Part shown: positions 1-11,828 of the stretch, piece by piece | Layout: every line of letters starts with the position of its first letter | How positions within the stretch are numbered: position 1 is the first letter of the stretch | Assembly (NCBI GenBank): GCA_002803225.1 | Contig: NXFV01001530.1 | Coordinates: forward strand, 1-64,000 | DNA from: Gamarada debralockiae | Lineage: Eukaryota; Ascomycota; Leotiomycetes; Helotiales; Hyphodiscaceae | Reading direction: 5' to 3' | Length of the DNA stretch: 64,000 nucleotides | Notes under the pieces: model-generated | The model's input: only the letters and a program-made list of their open reading frames with translations | What the model was told of the DNA's origin: nothing | Database searches by the model: none | Position numbers and translations under genes: made by a program

Positions 1-342
1 CTCCCAATCCTCCCAACCGTTCCCCATCAGACCCGGCCCCACCATTCTCGTCTCCGTCCCCGTCAAACTCGCCCCCCTCCTCTACCACCAACCCAAGCAG
101 ACGACGACGTTTTCCGCTTATCCCGCCCAAAAACACCACCGAGTCAGATGACGTCCGCTCCACGAGTCCAACGTATCCGGAAACGGTGCAGTGCTCTTTC
201 TCCAACTCCAAGATTCGTTACGTATCGTCCTGCCTCGCCATCGCCTGGGGGAAATGAGCCTATGGGTGCGAATCCAGTGCCGAGTTGGCTGAAGACTAGG
301 AGAAATGGAAAGGGGGAAGGGGGTACAGAGGGTAGAGCTTGA
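1..342 (+). other. Left-edge open frame, possible 3' end of an unrecognised gene
   Basis: Frame 1 stays open from the first base to a TGA ending at 342. It would encode a proline-, serine- and arginine-rich low-complexity tail. Frame 3 is also open, as far as about position 258, so composition rather than coding may explain the openness. No domain is recognised, and the upstream part lies outside the window. It could be the C-terminus of a disordered protein or simply C-rich non-coding DNA. Confidence 0.2.
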
Positions 343-936
343 GCGGGAACGGGAAGAGAGGGTGATGATGTTTTGAGTATGGTGTTGGATTATGTACTGT
401 ACAGAATCAGGATTCATCAGCACACCAGGGGTGTTTCCTCGGTCATACACCTCTGCATCCTGATGCAGTTACAGGTTTCCATCGCAGAGGTTGACTGGCA
501 GAAGCCTCCTGGAAGAGATGGAGCTGACCATATCCTGATGGAAGTAGCAGAGACCGAGAAGTGTAGAAATGGAACTTCACGAGCTAAATCCGAATTGCTG
601 AAGTTGGAGTGGGACACTATTTCACTGCCATTGGAAACTTTGAAAGTCGTGCGCCCAACTCATTGGTTGTGATTCAGCGAGTAGTGTCCGTCAGTTGAAG
701 TTGCTACGATAGTAAGATAACCGGAAACAAAGGTCAATCTACGTATCGTGTGCATTCATATCCTCATAATCATATGAACTTCTTGTGCATCGTCTACGCC
801 ATTCCGCAGACTCGAGCGTGATAAACTCCCTGCCCTCGACTAAGGGATGGGTATCATACAAGGTCTCCATTCTCTCAAAGTTTAGCGCTTGTCAAAACTT
901 CCAGAACTCCAATCACCCCTCCAAAAGGCACCAACC
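343..936. other. Intergenic, no gene seen
   Basis: Mixed-composition sequence between the left-edge open frame and the 3' end of the LACTB2-like gene. Short open frames at 373-672 (+) and 785-1078 (+) have no recognisable product and overlap antisense to each other or to the neighbouring gene. It probably includes the 3' UTR of the minus-strand gene. Confidence 0.4.
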
Positions 937-1906
937 TCACAACGCAGCCCTATCCCTTATACTCCACCTCTCCATCCTCCCATCCTCAACAACCTTTCCC
1001 TCTTCCTCCAACTTCCTTAAAATCTGCACCACACCCCCATTAGCAGGCAAATGCAGACTCTCAGGTACATCCTTATAAATAACCTTCACAATCTCCATGG
1101 AAGTCCAAGCATCCGGCTCGCCCTTCGCAATGACTCCTGGTTCCGCCTTCGTCGATTTCAGAACCTGGATAACTTGATCCTCACGCATTTTTCTATGGCG
1201 GATGTATTCTAGGATTTTGCTGGGTCCGTCCTCGATCACGGGTCCGTGGGCTGGATAGGCGCGGCCTTTAAAAACGCCTCGCATTTTCTCAAGACTACTG
1301 AGATAGGTGGCCAGATCTTCGAATACGGCGGTCCCGTACCCGAGGACGTTGTCGCCGGTGAACATAGCATCTTCTTCTTCTAGTATTAAGGCCATGTGGT
1401 CCTGTGTATGTCCAGGAGAGTGCACCGCGCGCAACGATGCTCCTTCAACTTGGAACCTCTGCCCATCCTCTATGTCCAGTTGTCCCTCGCTCGGTGTGTT
1501 TTTGTAAACTTTGGTCTCCGGTGATATCTCAAGTAGATGCTTTTGTCCTCCTATGTGGTCATGATGCCAGTGTGTAAGGATAGTCTTGGCAATAGTAATA
1601 TTCTCGTCCTTGAGTACCCTTTTTATGGCCGAGATCCACGAAGGTTTCCCTTCTCCCGTATCTATGAGTAGGCGCCGTGATCCTGTGCCAACTATGTAGG
1701 TATTCGTACCTGGATAGCCATTGTCAGGCACGCTTGGAGGAAGACTTGAAGCTGATTACCTTGAAGCGTGAACTGAGAGCCAACGTCAGCAGAAGGTCTT
1801 TGGGTCCGGGATTTGGGGTTACCTTTGATGGGTTACCTCCCATAACCCGGATAACTTTAGAGCTCAATCGCTCAATCTCCGGAAACTGCATAATTTGGGT
1901 AGCCAT
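937..1906 (-). CDS. LACTB2-like metallo-beta-lactamase fold hydrolase
   Basis: A 289-residue protein of the LACTB2/glyoxalase-II-like clade; human LACTB2 is a mitochondrial single-strand-specific endoribonuclease. Exons: 1823-1906, 1760-1772 and 937-1709, with two 50-nt introns. The middle exon is only 13 nt; it restores the family motif FTLQGTNTY and keeps the frame. Zinc ligands are visible: HWHHDH at residues 79-84, His133 in the SPGHT motif, Asp152 in FTGD and His187 in AHGP. The C-terminal part is the winged-helix-like tail usual for this clade. The ATG at 1906 is chosen because MATQ..PEIERLSSKVIRVMGGNP matches the family N-terminus; no targeting peptide is obvious. The gene diverges from UBP8 across 400 bp. 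Family assignment is secure; the substrate in this fungus is inferred. Confidence 0.93.
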
Positions 1907-2306
1907 TCTTGCAAATGTTGTTGTTGCCTGCATTGCTGTGAAAGCCAGATTGATAAGCGGATAAGACGTGATGAACGTTTGGACCTCGGCTGAGCACGAG
2001 ACCCCTGACAATAGCTAGTAGAACACAATTGGACAATAGGGACTTGCGTACAAGGCTGAAGGATTGAATGTAATATGTGCAAGTAAGAAGATTTTCCTTT
2101 CTTGAAAAGGGAGTAAAATGAAGGCTTCCCAAACTTCACAAGAAATAGTTCTTACAACATTCAGGGGTTTCGGCTGCTGGTGGCGCCAAAGCTTTGACGT
2201 GCAGTCGCCGACTCTCCGACGACCCTTTGATATTTGTCCAAGGCGACAAAGAAGAGCTCAAGCTCGAAGTTCAAGGTGATCGACCTAAGCTGTGAAACAA
2301 GTCGAG
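1907..2306. promoter_or_regulatory. Divergent promoter region between LACTB2-like gene and UBP8
   Basis: The 400 bp lie head to head between two start codons, so they should hold both promoters and 5' UTRs. No TATA box or other specific element could be assigned with confidence. Confidence 0.4.
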
Positions 2307-4280
2307 ATGCCTCCCTCGCGACCGCAGACACCAGCTGAGGTCCAAGTTAAGGAAGCTCAACAGGGAGTTCCACGTTATGGGTGTCGTATGCGTTCCTTCC
2401 CATCCTCAGCCTTGCACGACATGCTGACAGGTCACTCATAGCACACCTCCAACAATTCCTAGGCCCGGGCCCCCAGAACCGATTAAAGGAAACAATATCA
2501 CACTATAAGGACTGCCTTGCTGTAATCTTCGAGACAACTCCCATTATTCGTCAAACCTCGCTGTTGACGAAGGCGGCGAACGACAAGGGACTTGTTACTC
2601 TCACGCCGAACTACCTGTGCCTGCAATGTTCTGCCACAACAACGGAACAGAATTGTCTTGCGCATGGGAATGAAACGAGACACAGATTTTGTATGTGCCG
2701 AGGTGGACCATTGAGAATCGGAACTGATCTTTTTAGATGTCGAATCGAGGTCGGGAGCAGTATACTGCCAGATGTGTGACGATTTCGTGTGGGACCCTAC
2801 GCTGGAGGATATGAGAATGCGGAAACTTGGGACTGGAACGTTTTCCAGTAAGCACTTGATCCTGAGTTGCGTTTTCTTTTTATTGTAAAGTGCGTTGCTG
2901 ATTTCTTTCTTCCTAGCTCGAAAAAGAAAACACGAAGATCTCTTCCCAGACACCGTCAAAGAAGACCCCAAATTCATATCAACCAACACCATAGAGGCAC
3001 CATGTCGGCCGAGTGGGATTAGAGGCATATACAACATGGGGGCTACCTGCTACATGAACGTCATACTCCAATGCTTCGTGCATAACCCTCTCTTGCGGAA
3101 TTTCTACCTCGGGGATGGTCACCAGAGCACAGAATGCTCCTACAAGAATTGTATGAGCTGTGCTATGGACGATATGTTTCAGGACTTCTACGCACAGGAG
3201 ACGACAACCGGGTACTCGGCTTCGAACATTCTCGCGAGTTTCTGGCTGTCAAAGCGGAAAGCATATGAGGAATTGGCCAGTAATAAGGAACAAGACGCCC
3301 ATGAGTTCTTCCAATTTCTCACAGAAGAGCTCCACGAGATCAATGGAGGAGGGAGATCGTCCGGAAGCGACGAGAACCCAACACCGAAACGTGCAAAGAA
3401 CGGCAACGAAACCGGATGCAAATGCATCGTGCATCAAACCTTCTACGGCAAGCTGCAAAGTACCATCACATGTAAATGTGGTGAAATCAACACTTCCGTC
3501 GAATCATTTCTAGATCTTAGTCTAGGTCTGGAAGCTTTTTCGAAGAAGAAGAACCTGAAAGCTACGCCTTTGAGTCTGCAGCGGTGTCTGGACGAAGAAT
3601 ACAAAAACTGGGAAAACTGCGACTACAATTGCCATAAATGCGAGAGCCACGATGCTAGAAAGCAGCTGAGCATCAAGAGCTTACCGAACGTGCTCTGTAT
3701 ACAGCTGAAGGTCAGCATTTCTTTCGGTATTTATTCAGTCACATGGTCATTTTTGGAACCATATCTGGTGTTTAAGCTACTGATTGTAGCTTGCTGAGTT
3801 GGCAAGAACGAGACATAGTCCTGATGAGCCCCGGAGATAGCCCTTACTTACCAAATCACCTAAATTTTAATCGGCCATTGAAGACGATGAGGCTAACAAG
3901 ACTTTATCTAGCGCTTCAAGCAAAACAACGGTCTCGCCTCGAAAATCGATACCAAAGTTTCTTTTCCGCTGAAGCTCGAAATGTTGCCGTACACCTATCA
4001 AGCTCGTAGTCAAGACACGCGGGAGAAATTTCCGTTGGCAAGATCATGCACATACGATCTTCAAAGCGTCGTTGTGCACGTTGGGAATCTCGAAACCGGT
4101 AAGCTCATTTCCCCCTCTTTCTCACACTATACTGACAAAGCAGGCCACTACGTCTCATATTCAAGAGTTGGCAACCAATGGTTCAAATTCAACGATCACA
4201 ACGTAACACTGGCATCCAAATCACAAGTCCTAAACGAACAAGCCTTCCTCCTCTTCTACGTCATCCAATCATTGGCATAG
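2307..4280 (+). CDS. UBP8: Ubiquitin carboxyl-terminal hydrolase of the SAGA DUB module (Ubp8/USP22)
   Basis: A 518-residue cysteine protease that would remove ubiquitin from histone H2B as part of SAGA. Exons: 2307-2385, 2442-2690, 2737-2847, 2917-3710, 3912-4098, 4144-4280; every junction keeps frame. Residues 25-140 form a UBP-type zinc finger, opening with a Cys-x-His pair and containing the CLQC and CQMC pairs. The USP fold follows: catalytic Cys191 in NMGATCYMN, a QDAHEFF box, two CxxC zinc pairs, and catalytic His475 in GHYVSYSR. The length fits Ubp8 orthologues. The start at 2307 opens a short N-terminus before the zinc finger. Intron 4 (201 nt) is long for this window. It converges with EFM5, with 168 bp between stops. 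Confidence 0.95.
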
Positions 4281-4448
4281 ACAGACGCATATTCGCAGGC
4301 GTTCCTCGCACAGGGTTTGGTTTCACTTTTGTATAACACCACAAAGCACAAGCATCAGGAAAGCATTGGGAAGGAGTTTGTTTATATTTCCGCATGTACC
4401 ATACACTACAGTATACCCAGGCTGATAGAAGCCCTCCATGAATGAGAA

Positions 4449-5472
4449 TCATGATAATGAAGACCTCCATTTCCATTCCTCGCACTCGAAGTTGGCGTAG
4501 CAGAAAAATTCGTTGCTTAGGCCTTTGGAATGGATAGGCTCGAAGGTTGTGGTTTGCACGCCTTGGGGGCGGTAGAGCGTTGTGATTAGAGACTCCATGC
4601 GCTCGCCGGTGCAGACTATGAGTCTGTTGTCAGTTTGTGGTGATGGTGTGGCCAAAGATTTGGAGAGCCAGCGGACCGTCATTGCCGCTTCAGATCTCAG
4701 TTAGCAATTTGCACTACATTAACTCCCCGGATATTGGAAAGTAGATGCCTGAAGTACCTTTCGTCTGACAATCCTCACTCAAAAAAGGTGGATCGACAAT
4801 AACCCTCGTCGCACTGCCCTTTAACTCAGCTGTTCCTATCATTAGCTTCATCCCTTCCTTCCCCAATTGACAAGAACACCCACGAGGTAGTTTCAGCGGC
4901 TCATTAAAATCATAAAACACGAACTCATTAAAAACTTCAAACCGCTTATCAAACTCCAACAACCAAAGCTTCGGCTGCTCTTCCTTGCTAATCCCCGATT
5001 TCGCCAGCTCGTTCTTCAACGCTACGAATACGCTTGGTGCTGAGACAACGGCTATGACTGTTTCCTTGGTTGAGCCGACGAGTAGCTCTTTGGCTAGAGT
5101 GGTTGCTGTTTTGTCGGAATACTTTTCATATCGATCAGCCCAAATACGAGAGATCCCGTGGCCGGAAGAGATGACGAATTGGATGGGACAGTGGGAGGGT
5201 AGGCAGCGGAGAGACAAACCCAGAATTGACTCTCATTCCAATCCTCTGCAAAAGCATCCATACTTAGGATTTGACCAGAGGCATTCTCCTCTGCACCTGC
5301 TTTGAGGTCTTCGAATTGCTTGAGTCGTTCATCACGGTCGGCGTAGAATTCTTTTAGGGCGTCGAGAGCCGAGCTTGAGAGGACGCTGTTCTGACTGTTA
5401 GTTATTTGCAAGTAAACTTTTGAGGGTAAGGGGGTCTTGTTACGGAGTTTCGTCATCGTCATCATTTTCCAT
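4449..5472 (-). CDS. EFM5: Protein-lysine N-methyltransferase EFM5 (N6AMT2/EEF1AKMT1 family)
   Basis: A 268-residue class I SAM-dependent methyltransferase. Yeast Efm5 and human EEF1AKMT1 methylate a lysine of elongation factor eEF1A. Exons: 5444-5472, 5220-5394, 4758-5121, 4449-4687. The first exon is only 29 nt; it supplies an acidic start (MENDDDDETP) that joins in frame to the conserved SSSALDALKEF segment. The family's catalytic DPPF motif is at residues 178-181, after the NESQFWYSD segment and a C-S-C stretch. The C-terminal end ECEEWKW is typical. The ATG at 5472 is preferred over the in-frame-looking ATG at 5465, because the latter needs read-through of the first intron. Older annotations call this family N6-adenine DNA methyltransferase; current evidence supports a protein substrate. 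Confidence 0.92.
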
Positions 5473-5783
5473 TTTGCGGGGAACTGAATGTTAGGGATTT
5501 TTGGGAAAAAGAAATTTTGCCGAGTTTTGAGTTCAAAGAAAGGCTAAGGGGCAACAACGTCGACGAACCCAGGACTTAGCTGATTTTGGAATCCATTCAC
5601 TCAAATGTGATTTTGATGCATTTCATACTACTTTGAGCCCAGAATAGAGCTTCTTGTCACTCATTCAGGAGGGAGCAACATGTTCACAATCACGTGGCGA
5701 GTTCCAAATGTCAAATTTAGTTGAACGAGCTAAAATTTTGGACATATGTACATTCAATCTACTCTAACATCCGAACCAAGTAT
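5473..5783. other. Intergenic between EFM5 and NUO40
   Basis: 311 bp upstream of EFM5 and downstream of the NUO40 stop. It should contain the EFM5 promoter and NUO40 3' UTR. No distinct signal is assigned. Confidence 0.4.
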
Positions 5784-7411
5784 CTACTGGTCGTCTATGA
5801 CATGCAGGTACTTCTTCTCTTCCTTCTTCTCTTGCTCAGTTGCCGGTGGTAAGTCGTAGAAAGCAGCGCTTCGGTATCCTTTCTAGACGGACGTTAGAAG
5901 CAAACCCCGAAACTTGAGAGATTAACTTACCAAGTAGTGAAATGTGAGACTGCTGAGCTCCGCGGGCTCAATTCCAAGGTCCTTGAAGGTCTTGGCAGTG
6001 GGATCAATCTTCTGGTCAATGAACTCGCGCTCAACTTCATCGGCAGAGAGAACTGGCCACCAAAGAGCCTTGTTCAGGAGACCGGCTGCCGGCTTGAGGA
6101 TACTTTTGGGAAGGTTGATGTGTCGGCGGTGCTTGATGATTTCCTTGTCAACCAATTCGGCGATCTCTGCTGTTGAGTAGTTTGTTGGGCCGTACAACTC
6201 ATAAGTCTGGGATGCGGTGTTGTCATCTTGAAGCATGATCTCTAATGCTTGACCGACATCAATGGCCTGGAAATATCAGTATGATCGATTAAATATACTA
6301 GGCGACATTACGTACATGAACTGGGTTATAGCGCTCTTGCATATGGTTGGATGTGAAGACGTTGGTCACGCCAGCAAGCTTGTGGAGCAGGCGGTCTTCG
6401 AATCCGAAGAGGGGTGCTGGTCTCACAATCGTAGTCTCTGGGAATATGCTGCGAACCACTTCCTCACCCCGGCCCTATGAGAACACTGTCAGTATGTAAG
6501 ATGCGAATAACTCTAGACGCCCCTACCTTTGTGCTGAAGAACTCGGATGGAGACTTGGGGTCCGCATTGTATGATGAGACATGGATGAATCGGTCGACAT
6601 CGTACTTTGCAACGGCTTCCGCGATTCTCTCGGCACCTTCAACGTGTACATCCTCCAGATCAAAGTTCCTAAGGCTATCAGCATACTCCGCGCATTTTTA
6701 ATCCTGTCAGAACGTACTTGGTTGGGTACATGCGGCCAACGAGATTGTACACGACGTCGGAATGTCTGACACTCTCTTCCAGAGACGGTGTGTTTCTGAG
6801 ATCATATTCCTGGGGCGGAAAAATCAGCAAGGAGTTCTCCTGTGTTCCGTGTATCCCATACCATGAATACAACTCTGCCCAAATCTCCGGATACCTTCAA
6901 ATGGCGCTTCGCCATTTCCTCCCGGAAAGGCACAATGACTGTGCATCCTTGTCTCGCTGTTCTCATCCATCAGCCCGAATACTCCACAGTTATTCCTATG
7001 ATTGCGTACCAAGTCTATTGACAATATACCGTCCAAGGAATCCAGTAGCACCAAAAACGGTCACAGTATGTCCTAAGAAACTTCATCAGTGGGTCGTCAA
7101 GCGTCGCAGGGTTGCAATTCGTTACCTCCGAGAGAAGATCTATAATACCAAAAGTCAGTAAAAGCTCAATTGAACGCCTATAACAGCACTCACCTTCCGC
7201 CTTGTACCCGAATGATTGGTTTTCCCGTCCTAGTGATGCTTATATCACTAATGCGGTGTCTGCGTGGAACATTGTCGATTAACCTGCTTCGCGCCCGCAT
7301 GGCAGTCCGTAGGCCATTCATACTCAACGGAGTGCAGGCCTTCTGCATGTTTGCGACTGTGCTCAAGTTCAATTGGGGTTTGGAGGCATTCGCAGGTCGT
7401 TGGCGGAGCAT
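5784..7411 (-). CDS. nuo40: Mitochondrial complex I 39/40-kDa subunit (NUO40/NDUFA9)
   Basis: A 405-residue accessory subunit of NADH:ubiquinone oxidoreductase, an atypical short-chain dehydrogenase that binds NADPH structurally. Nine exons: 7194-7411, 7126-7139, 7010-7072, 6862-6956, 6718-6809, 6527-6668, 6316-6474, 5931-6266, 5784-5882. All eight introns are 49-54 nt, and the second exon is a 14-nt microexon. The N-terminus is Arg-rich without acidic residues, as in a mitochondrial presequence. The Rossmann motif GATGFLG is at residues 85-91. Further family blocks are VSSYNADPKSPSEFF, RPAPLFG, a Tyr-Glu-Leu-Tyr-Gly-Pro segment and the C-terminal FYDLPPATE...DDQ. The true start is the ATG at 7411; upstream codons in frame are not ATG. 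It shares a 222-bp divergent promoter with RPN9. Confidence 0.95.
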
Positions 7412-7633
7412 CCCATGCAATTCCGCCAAGACCGCCTCACTAGCGCGTGAACTTCAAAGCTCCAGGTACCGCAGCCGCGAAGCCATCAACCACAAATTCC
7501 AGACTCTCCGCAACCTCCTCAACCACCAACTCTACCTTCATACGGCCTCTTTTTTACAGTTGTATTGAGGAAGGCGACTGATTTCTGCCCCAAAAAAATC
7601 TCCAAATTAATACCCTTCACGTTAACGCCCGTC
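7412..7633. promoter_or_regulatory. Compact bidirectional promoter, NUO40/RPN9
   Basis: Only 222 bp separate the two divergent start codons, so both core promoters and both 5' UTRs must fit here or overlap. No TATA box is evident; a CT-rich stretch lies before the RPN9 ATG. Confidence 0.5.
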
Positions 7634-8870
7634 ATGAACATCGACACCATCCCCGACTTTCTCGCAGAGCAACGAGATGCAGCTCCCGTAGACCTCCAAC
7701 ACCTCTTCATCTCTTTCGAGGACCTCTGGGAACGGAAGTTATGGCATCAGTTGACCGATACCCTCATCGAGTTCTTCAACTACAAAGAGAGCACTCCTCA
7801 ACGATTACCACTCTACCGCAACTTCATCCTCACTTTCGCAGACAAAATCAACCAGCTTAAACTTGTTACTTTGGCTTTGAGTGCAGCTACGCAGTGCAAA
7901 GGTATTTTAGATTATGTGCTACTTGGGAATTATAGCTTACACCTCCGCAGATAGTCAAGAGCGCCTTTCCTTCCTGACCGTCGTGGCAAACAAAGTCAAC
8001 AACCCTAACTCACAAGATGCCTATGTCTATGCCACAGTCGCCGTAGCTACGGTCAAGCTAGAGCTACAGGACTTGGAGAGTGCGAGAAAGGATTTAGACA
8101 AGTCAGAGAAGATCTTGGATGGATTCGATTCAGTTGAGACGATTGTACATGCAGCTTTCTACCGGGTCAACGCAGAATATTACCAGGTATGCCTCAAAAT
8201 CCTTACGGCAAGACACCACTAACATCAACAGTCCAAAGCTGAGTTTGCCTCTTATTACCGAAACGCCCTCCTCTACCTCGCCTGCATCGACCTCAACGAT
8301 CTTACCCCTGCCGAGCGCAGAAGCCGCGCATACGATCTCAGCGTCGCAGCTTTGGTCTCAGACACAATCTACAACTTCGGAGAGCTCCTCTTACATCCCA
8401 TCCTCGACTCCCTCGTAGACAAAGATGCATGGCTCCGTGATCTACTCTTCGCATTCAACCGTGGAGACCTCGCCGCATATGATGTCCTAGCTGGTCACAT
8501 TTCATCCAACCCCCTCCTCGCTGAACACCGCGATGGCCTCCGCCAAAAGATCTATCTCGCCGCTCTCACCGAAACTGTATTCCGCCGACCTCCCCACGAC
8601 CGCGCTATGTCCTTCCGCACCATCGCCGAAGAGACCAAGGTCCGACCCGACGAAATCGAGCATTTGATCATGAAGGCGTTGAGCTTGGGCTTGTTAAGAG
8701 GAAGCATCGACCAGGTGGATGAGATTGCGCGGATCAACTGGGTGCAGCCTAAGGTGTTGGATATGAAGCAGATCGATAACATGCGATTACGGCTGCAGGA
8801 GTGGGATTCGAGTGTCAATTCACTAGGCAACTGGATCGAGACGAAGGGTCAGGATGTTTGGGCGGCTTGA
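7634..8870 (+). CDS. RPN9: 26S proteasome lid subunit Rpn9 (PSMD13)
   Basis: A 380-residue PCI-domain protein of the 19S regulatory particle lid. Exons: 7634-7901, 7951-8186, 8232-8870, with 49- and 45-nt introns that keep frame. The N-terminal half is helical repeat. The PCI/winged-helix region covers roughly residues 190-340 and includes RRPPHDRAMSF, a conserved eIHL-type helix and the RGSIDQVD turn. The C-terminal helix ends in GQDVW. The length matches Rpn9 orthologues. The ATG at 7634 starts the conserved N-terminus (IPDFLAEQR); earlier in-frame codons are not supported. No targeting signal, as expected for a cytosolic/nuclear complex. Confidence 0.95.
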
Positions 8871-9740
8871 TTGGGCTTGGCTGGCGTCTGGACCGGCTGG
8901 GGTGTATTATAGATCTCAAAAGCGCACGAGATAAGGGCTTAGACCATCATGAATGAGAAGTGGCGTCTGCCTCAATTTTCTGCCCGAATACTTGAAGATT
9001 CAGAGGTCCTTCCTTTTCTTCATGTTCTTTAAATTGACCTAAGTTGGCAAAGCCCAGGCACCGGACATAGCAATGGCCAATCTCAATCTCCCAGGTTCAG
9101 TGAATGATTCGAAGGTCGTCCATAGCTCTACTCTCTTCTTGGCGTCAGCCCGTGACCTTTAGAAGGACCTACATTTGCAGAGTGACAGCTCTCAAACAAC
9201 GTTGGAGTCAGACCGCGCACGCTACGGAGACGTGCTTGTTGTGATTTATCAAGGAATTCAGAAAAGAGTGTTTGTGTGGAGCTGTTGCGAATTGCTTCCT
9301 ACGATTGTCTTGGATGTGGGCAACTGTCTGATAGTCAACGAAGTGATGTTTGCGAAGAGACTGGTGCAAACGAGTTAAGAGTCGACAACGAGAGGACCCT
9401 CGACAATGGAAAGGAGTATCAACAACGGCAAGACTATCGACAGTAGAATGATGGTTGACGACTATGAAACTTTCATGTAACTGAACGGCTTAACGAACAC
9501 AGCTCGAACACCTGACGACCAAGTGGCCCAAATGGCACCAAAACAGACTGGAGGTTGTTCAATCTTTGCCTGTACAGCGGCTCCAACCTTAGCGCAAGAG
9601 TTAATGAAGTATTCGAATGTCCCAATTGGGCTCAACAATGAAAGATGCATTTAGCATGCATACCAAACAACGTCTAAAACAACAGCCCACATTTTTAAAT
9701 CGAGGTGCTATAATCTCATATATTCATCTAAATATCCTCT
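8871..9740. other. Intergenic, no gene seen
   Basis: 870 bp between the convergent 3' ends of RPN9 and GAA1. Only short, unrecognised open frames occur (for example 9175-9378 on plus). It probably holds 3' UTRs and terminators. Confidence 0.4.
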
Positions 9741-11828
9741 CTAGCTGGTACCTTTTCCCTTCGCTATTTCTTTCTCATCCCTCGGTCGTCCCCAAAGCAA
9801 CACCCCACCAACCACCCACGCAGGCCACCAAACGCACCAAACCACAACCTGGGTATTCATGCCCCAGACATCCCAGCCAAAAGCTGCCTCCTTCAACACA
9901 TCTCCAATCTCCAGCCCGAACGCCCAACTTGCTCCCATTAGCACAACCGTTGGACTGATAACAGCCAAGAGTCCTCCCAAGATGATTTTGATAATAGGTC
10001 GGTTGGGGAGGGGTTGAATGTAGGTTAATGGGGAGGAGAGCAGGCCTACAAGGAAGGCGAGCGAGAAGTTGAGAGTGGCGAGCGAGGAGAGGAACATCCC
10101 AAGGAGTAAAAGGGAGAAGGATTTTATAAGGAGATATTGCTGAGGCGTGGGGTTGAAGTGCGTGGTTAGCAGGGTGGAGAGGACGGGTGGTAGGATGTTG
10201 TTGAGTATGGCGAAGATGACGAATACGGTTGGGAGCATCTGTGGGTGTTAGAACTAAGATATGAAAGAGTGCAAAAGGGACTTACAGATTGTGTCGTATG
10301 GTTGAAGATATATAGAGGCAACACCCCTAGGAATTGAGACCCAGTCACAACAGCAAGAGGAAGGAAGAGTTCCCGTTCTCTCACAGCCGACGCCTCCTCC
10401 GGAACCAGCGCTTTAGCATCTCCCTTCTCAACAACAACTAAAGGTTGTTCCTCCCCCACTTCAGTAGAAGCGACTTTCTGTTTCGAAGGCAGCGGGGCTC
10501 CGCTCTTCACCCACAGAAAGATAGCCATGATGGTGAAGTTGATCGCTACGAGCATGGCACTCGGAAGATAGGTACCAATGCTCACGAACCGATTCGCTTG
10601 CATCAGCAAATAGAAGAAAAAACTCTGATGCAGATGTTCTAGCAGGTTGTTCAGACTGCGAAACGTACTTTCGATGACACGTCCCATAGCCATCTCGTCT
10701 TGCCAGCCGTCGCCGAATGGCTGCAACGTAATGGCATCCACGTGGTAGGGGATGAAACTGCTGTGTGGACCAGAAGCATGGCCGAGACCTTGATTCAACA
10801 TCCCGCGTAGCATGGTTTGGAGTCGGTCTTGGTAGCTGTCTGAGTGCTTCCACATTTGTTGCAAGGAGACACCAATGCCCATTTGTCCGCTCGCAATAGA
10901 TACCACGGTGTTAAGCAAGTCGAGGTTAGGGAGCTGTCCATTTATACCGTCGTAGACTATGTGGATAGACTCGAAGCGGTGGTCGAAGGGGTAGTCGATT
11001 ACGATGGCGCCTTGGAGAGCTCCGCTCTTGAGGGGCAGGGACTCGATGGCGGGAGACTGGTGGGTGTCGTGGTAGGCATCGACCCAGGCTTGGGGTCCTG
11101 CTTTGCTGTCCGGTGTAACGACGAAGATAATATCTTTGGACCATAGGGACCAGCCTACTCATCGTCAGTCCTGAGTATGGAAGAGAAAGGGGAGCCCTAC
11201 GCTTGAAATACCGAGCCAAAGTCAGGACAAGAGCAACACCACTCCTATTCAGTACTCCCTCCATATTCCTCCAAGCTCCAACAAGCACAATAGCCTCCGT
11301 AGCATCTCCCCTCGGCGCATGTAGAATGGCGTATATGTTCTCCCCCGCATAGCTCTCCCCAGCAGATTTATATTCATATCTCTGCCTCGCAACTTTGAGT
11401 CCTGAAGCTTTGAAGAATTCCTCCAGCTTATCGTTCACCCTACATCAGATCAAGTATCAGCTTCAATTCCCCTCTGCCCTCACAAAATCCATTCGAAAGT
11501 ATGTAGACGTACTCAGCATTACTTCGCTCCTCCAAAGCATCAACCTCATGCTTATACCCTCGAAACACATTCTGATCGCTCCCCGCAAAATATGTATGCA
11601 CCTGACCCGGCAGTAGTGCGTTCTCCGAGATGTAGGTTTTTCGTGAGTAGTTGTCGAGGGGCAGGACGAGCAGCCATGCGACGCCGATTACGATGCAGAG
11701 AAAGGACAGGTATGGTGGGAGTTTGAGGATTTTTGGATTGTGTTGGAGGAGAGCGCCGGAAGCTGTGGGTTGTTAGTATGAAGTGAAAGGACTTGGAGGA
11801 AGATCTACTGACACAAAAGAGAGACCAT
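9741..11828 (-). CDS. GAA1: GPI transamidase subunit Gaa1 (GPAA1)
   Basis: A 623-residue ER membrane protein of the complex that attaches GPI anchors to proteins. Exons: 11813-11828, 11513-11762, 11201-11439, 10286-11154, 9741-10238; every junction keeps frame. The first coding exon is just 16 nt (MVSLL). A transmembrane segment follows at about residues 20-40. The large lumenal M28-peptidase-like domain contains the LVGAWRN, RYFKRWSLWSKDIIFV and QAWVDAYH blocks. The C-terminal third, from about residue 360, is hydrophobic with several membrane spans. The length and block order match Gaa1. GPI-anchored products such as the GH72 enzyme at 38.6-40.3 kb would depend on it. Confidence 0.94.

Noticed and set aside
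118..450. 110-codon minus-strand open frame at the left end
   Set aside because: Opposes a C-rich stretch; the translation is Ser/Arg/Pro-rich without domains or splice partners.
3711..3911. 201-nt intron 4 of UBP8 as a possible third copy of the ACO1 introner
   Set aside because: Compared by eye, it has a different donor region and interior, with no CTCGGAGT or ACTCCGAG segments.
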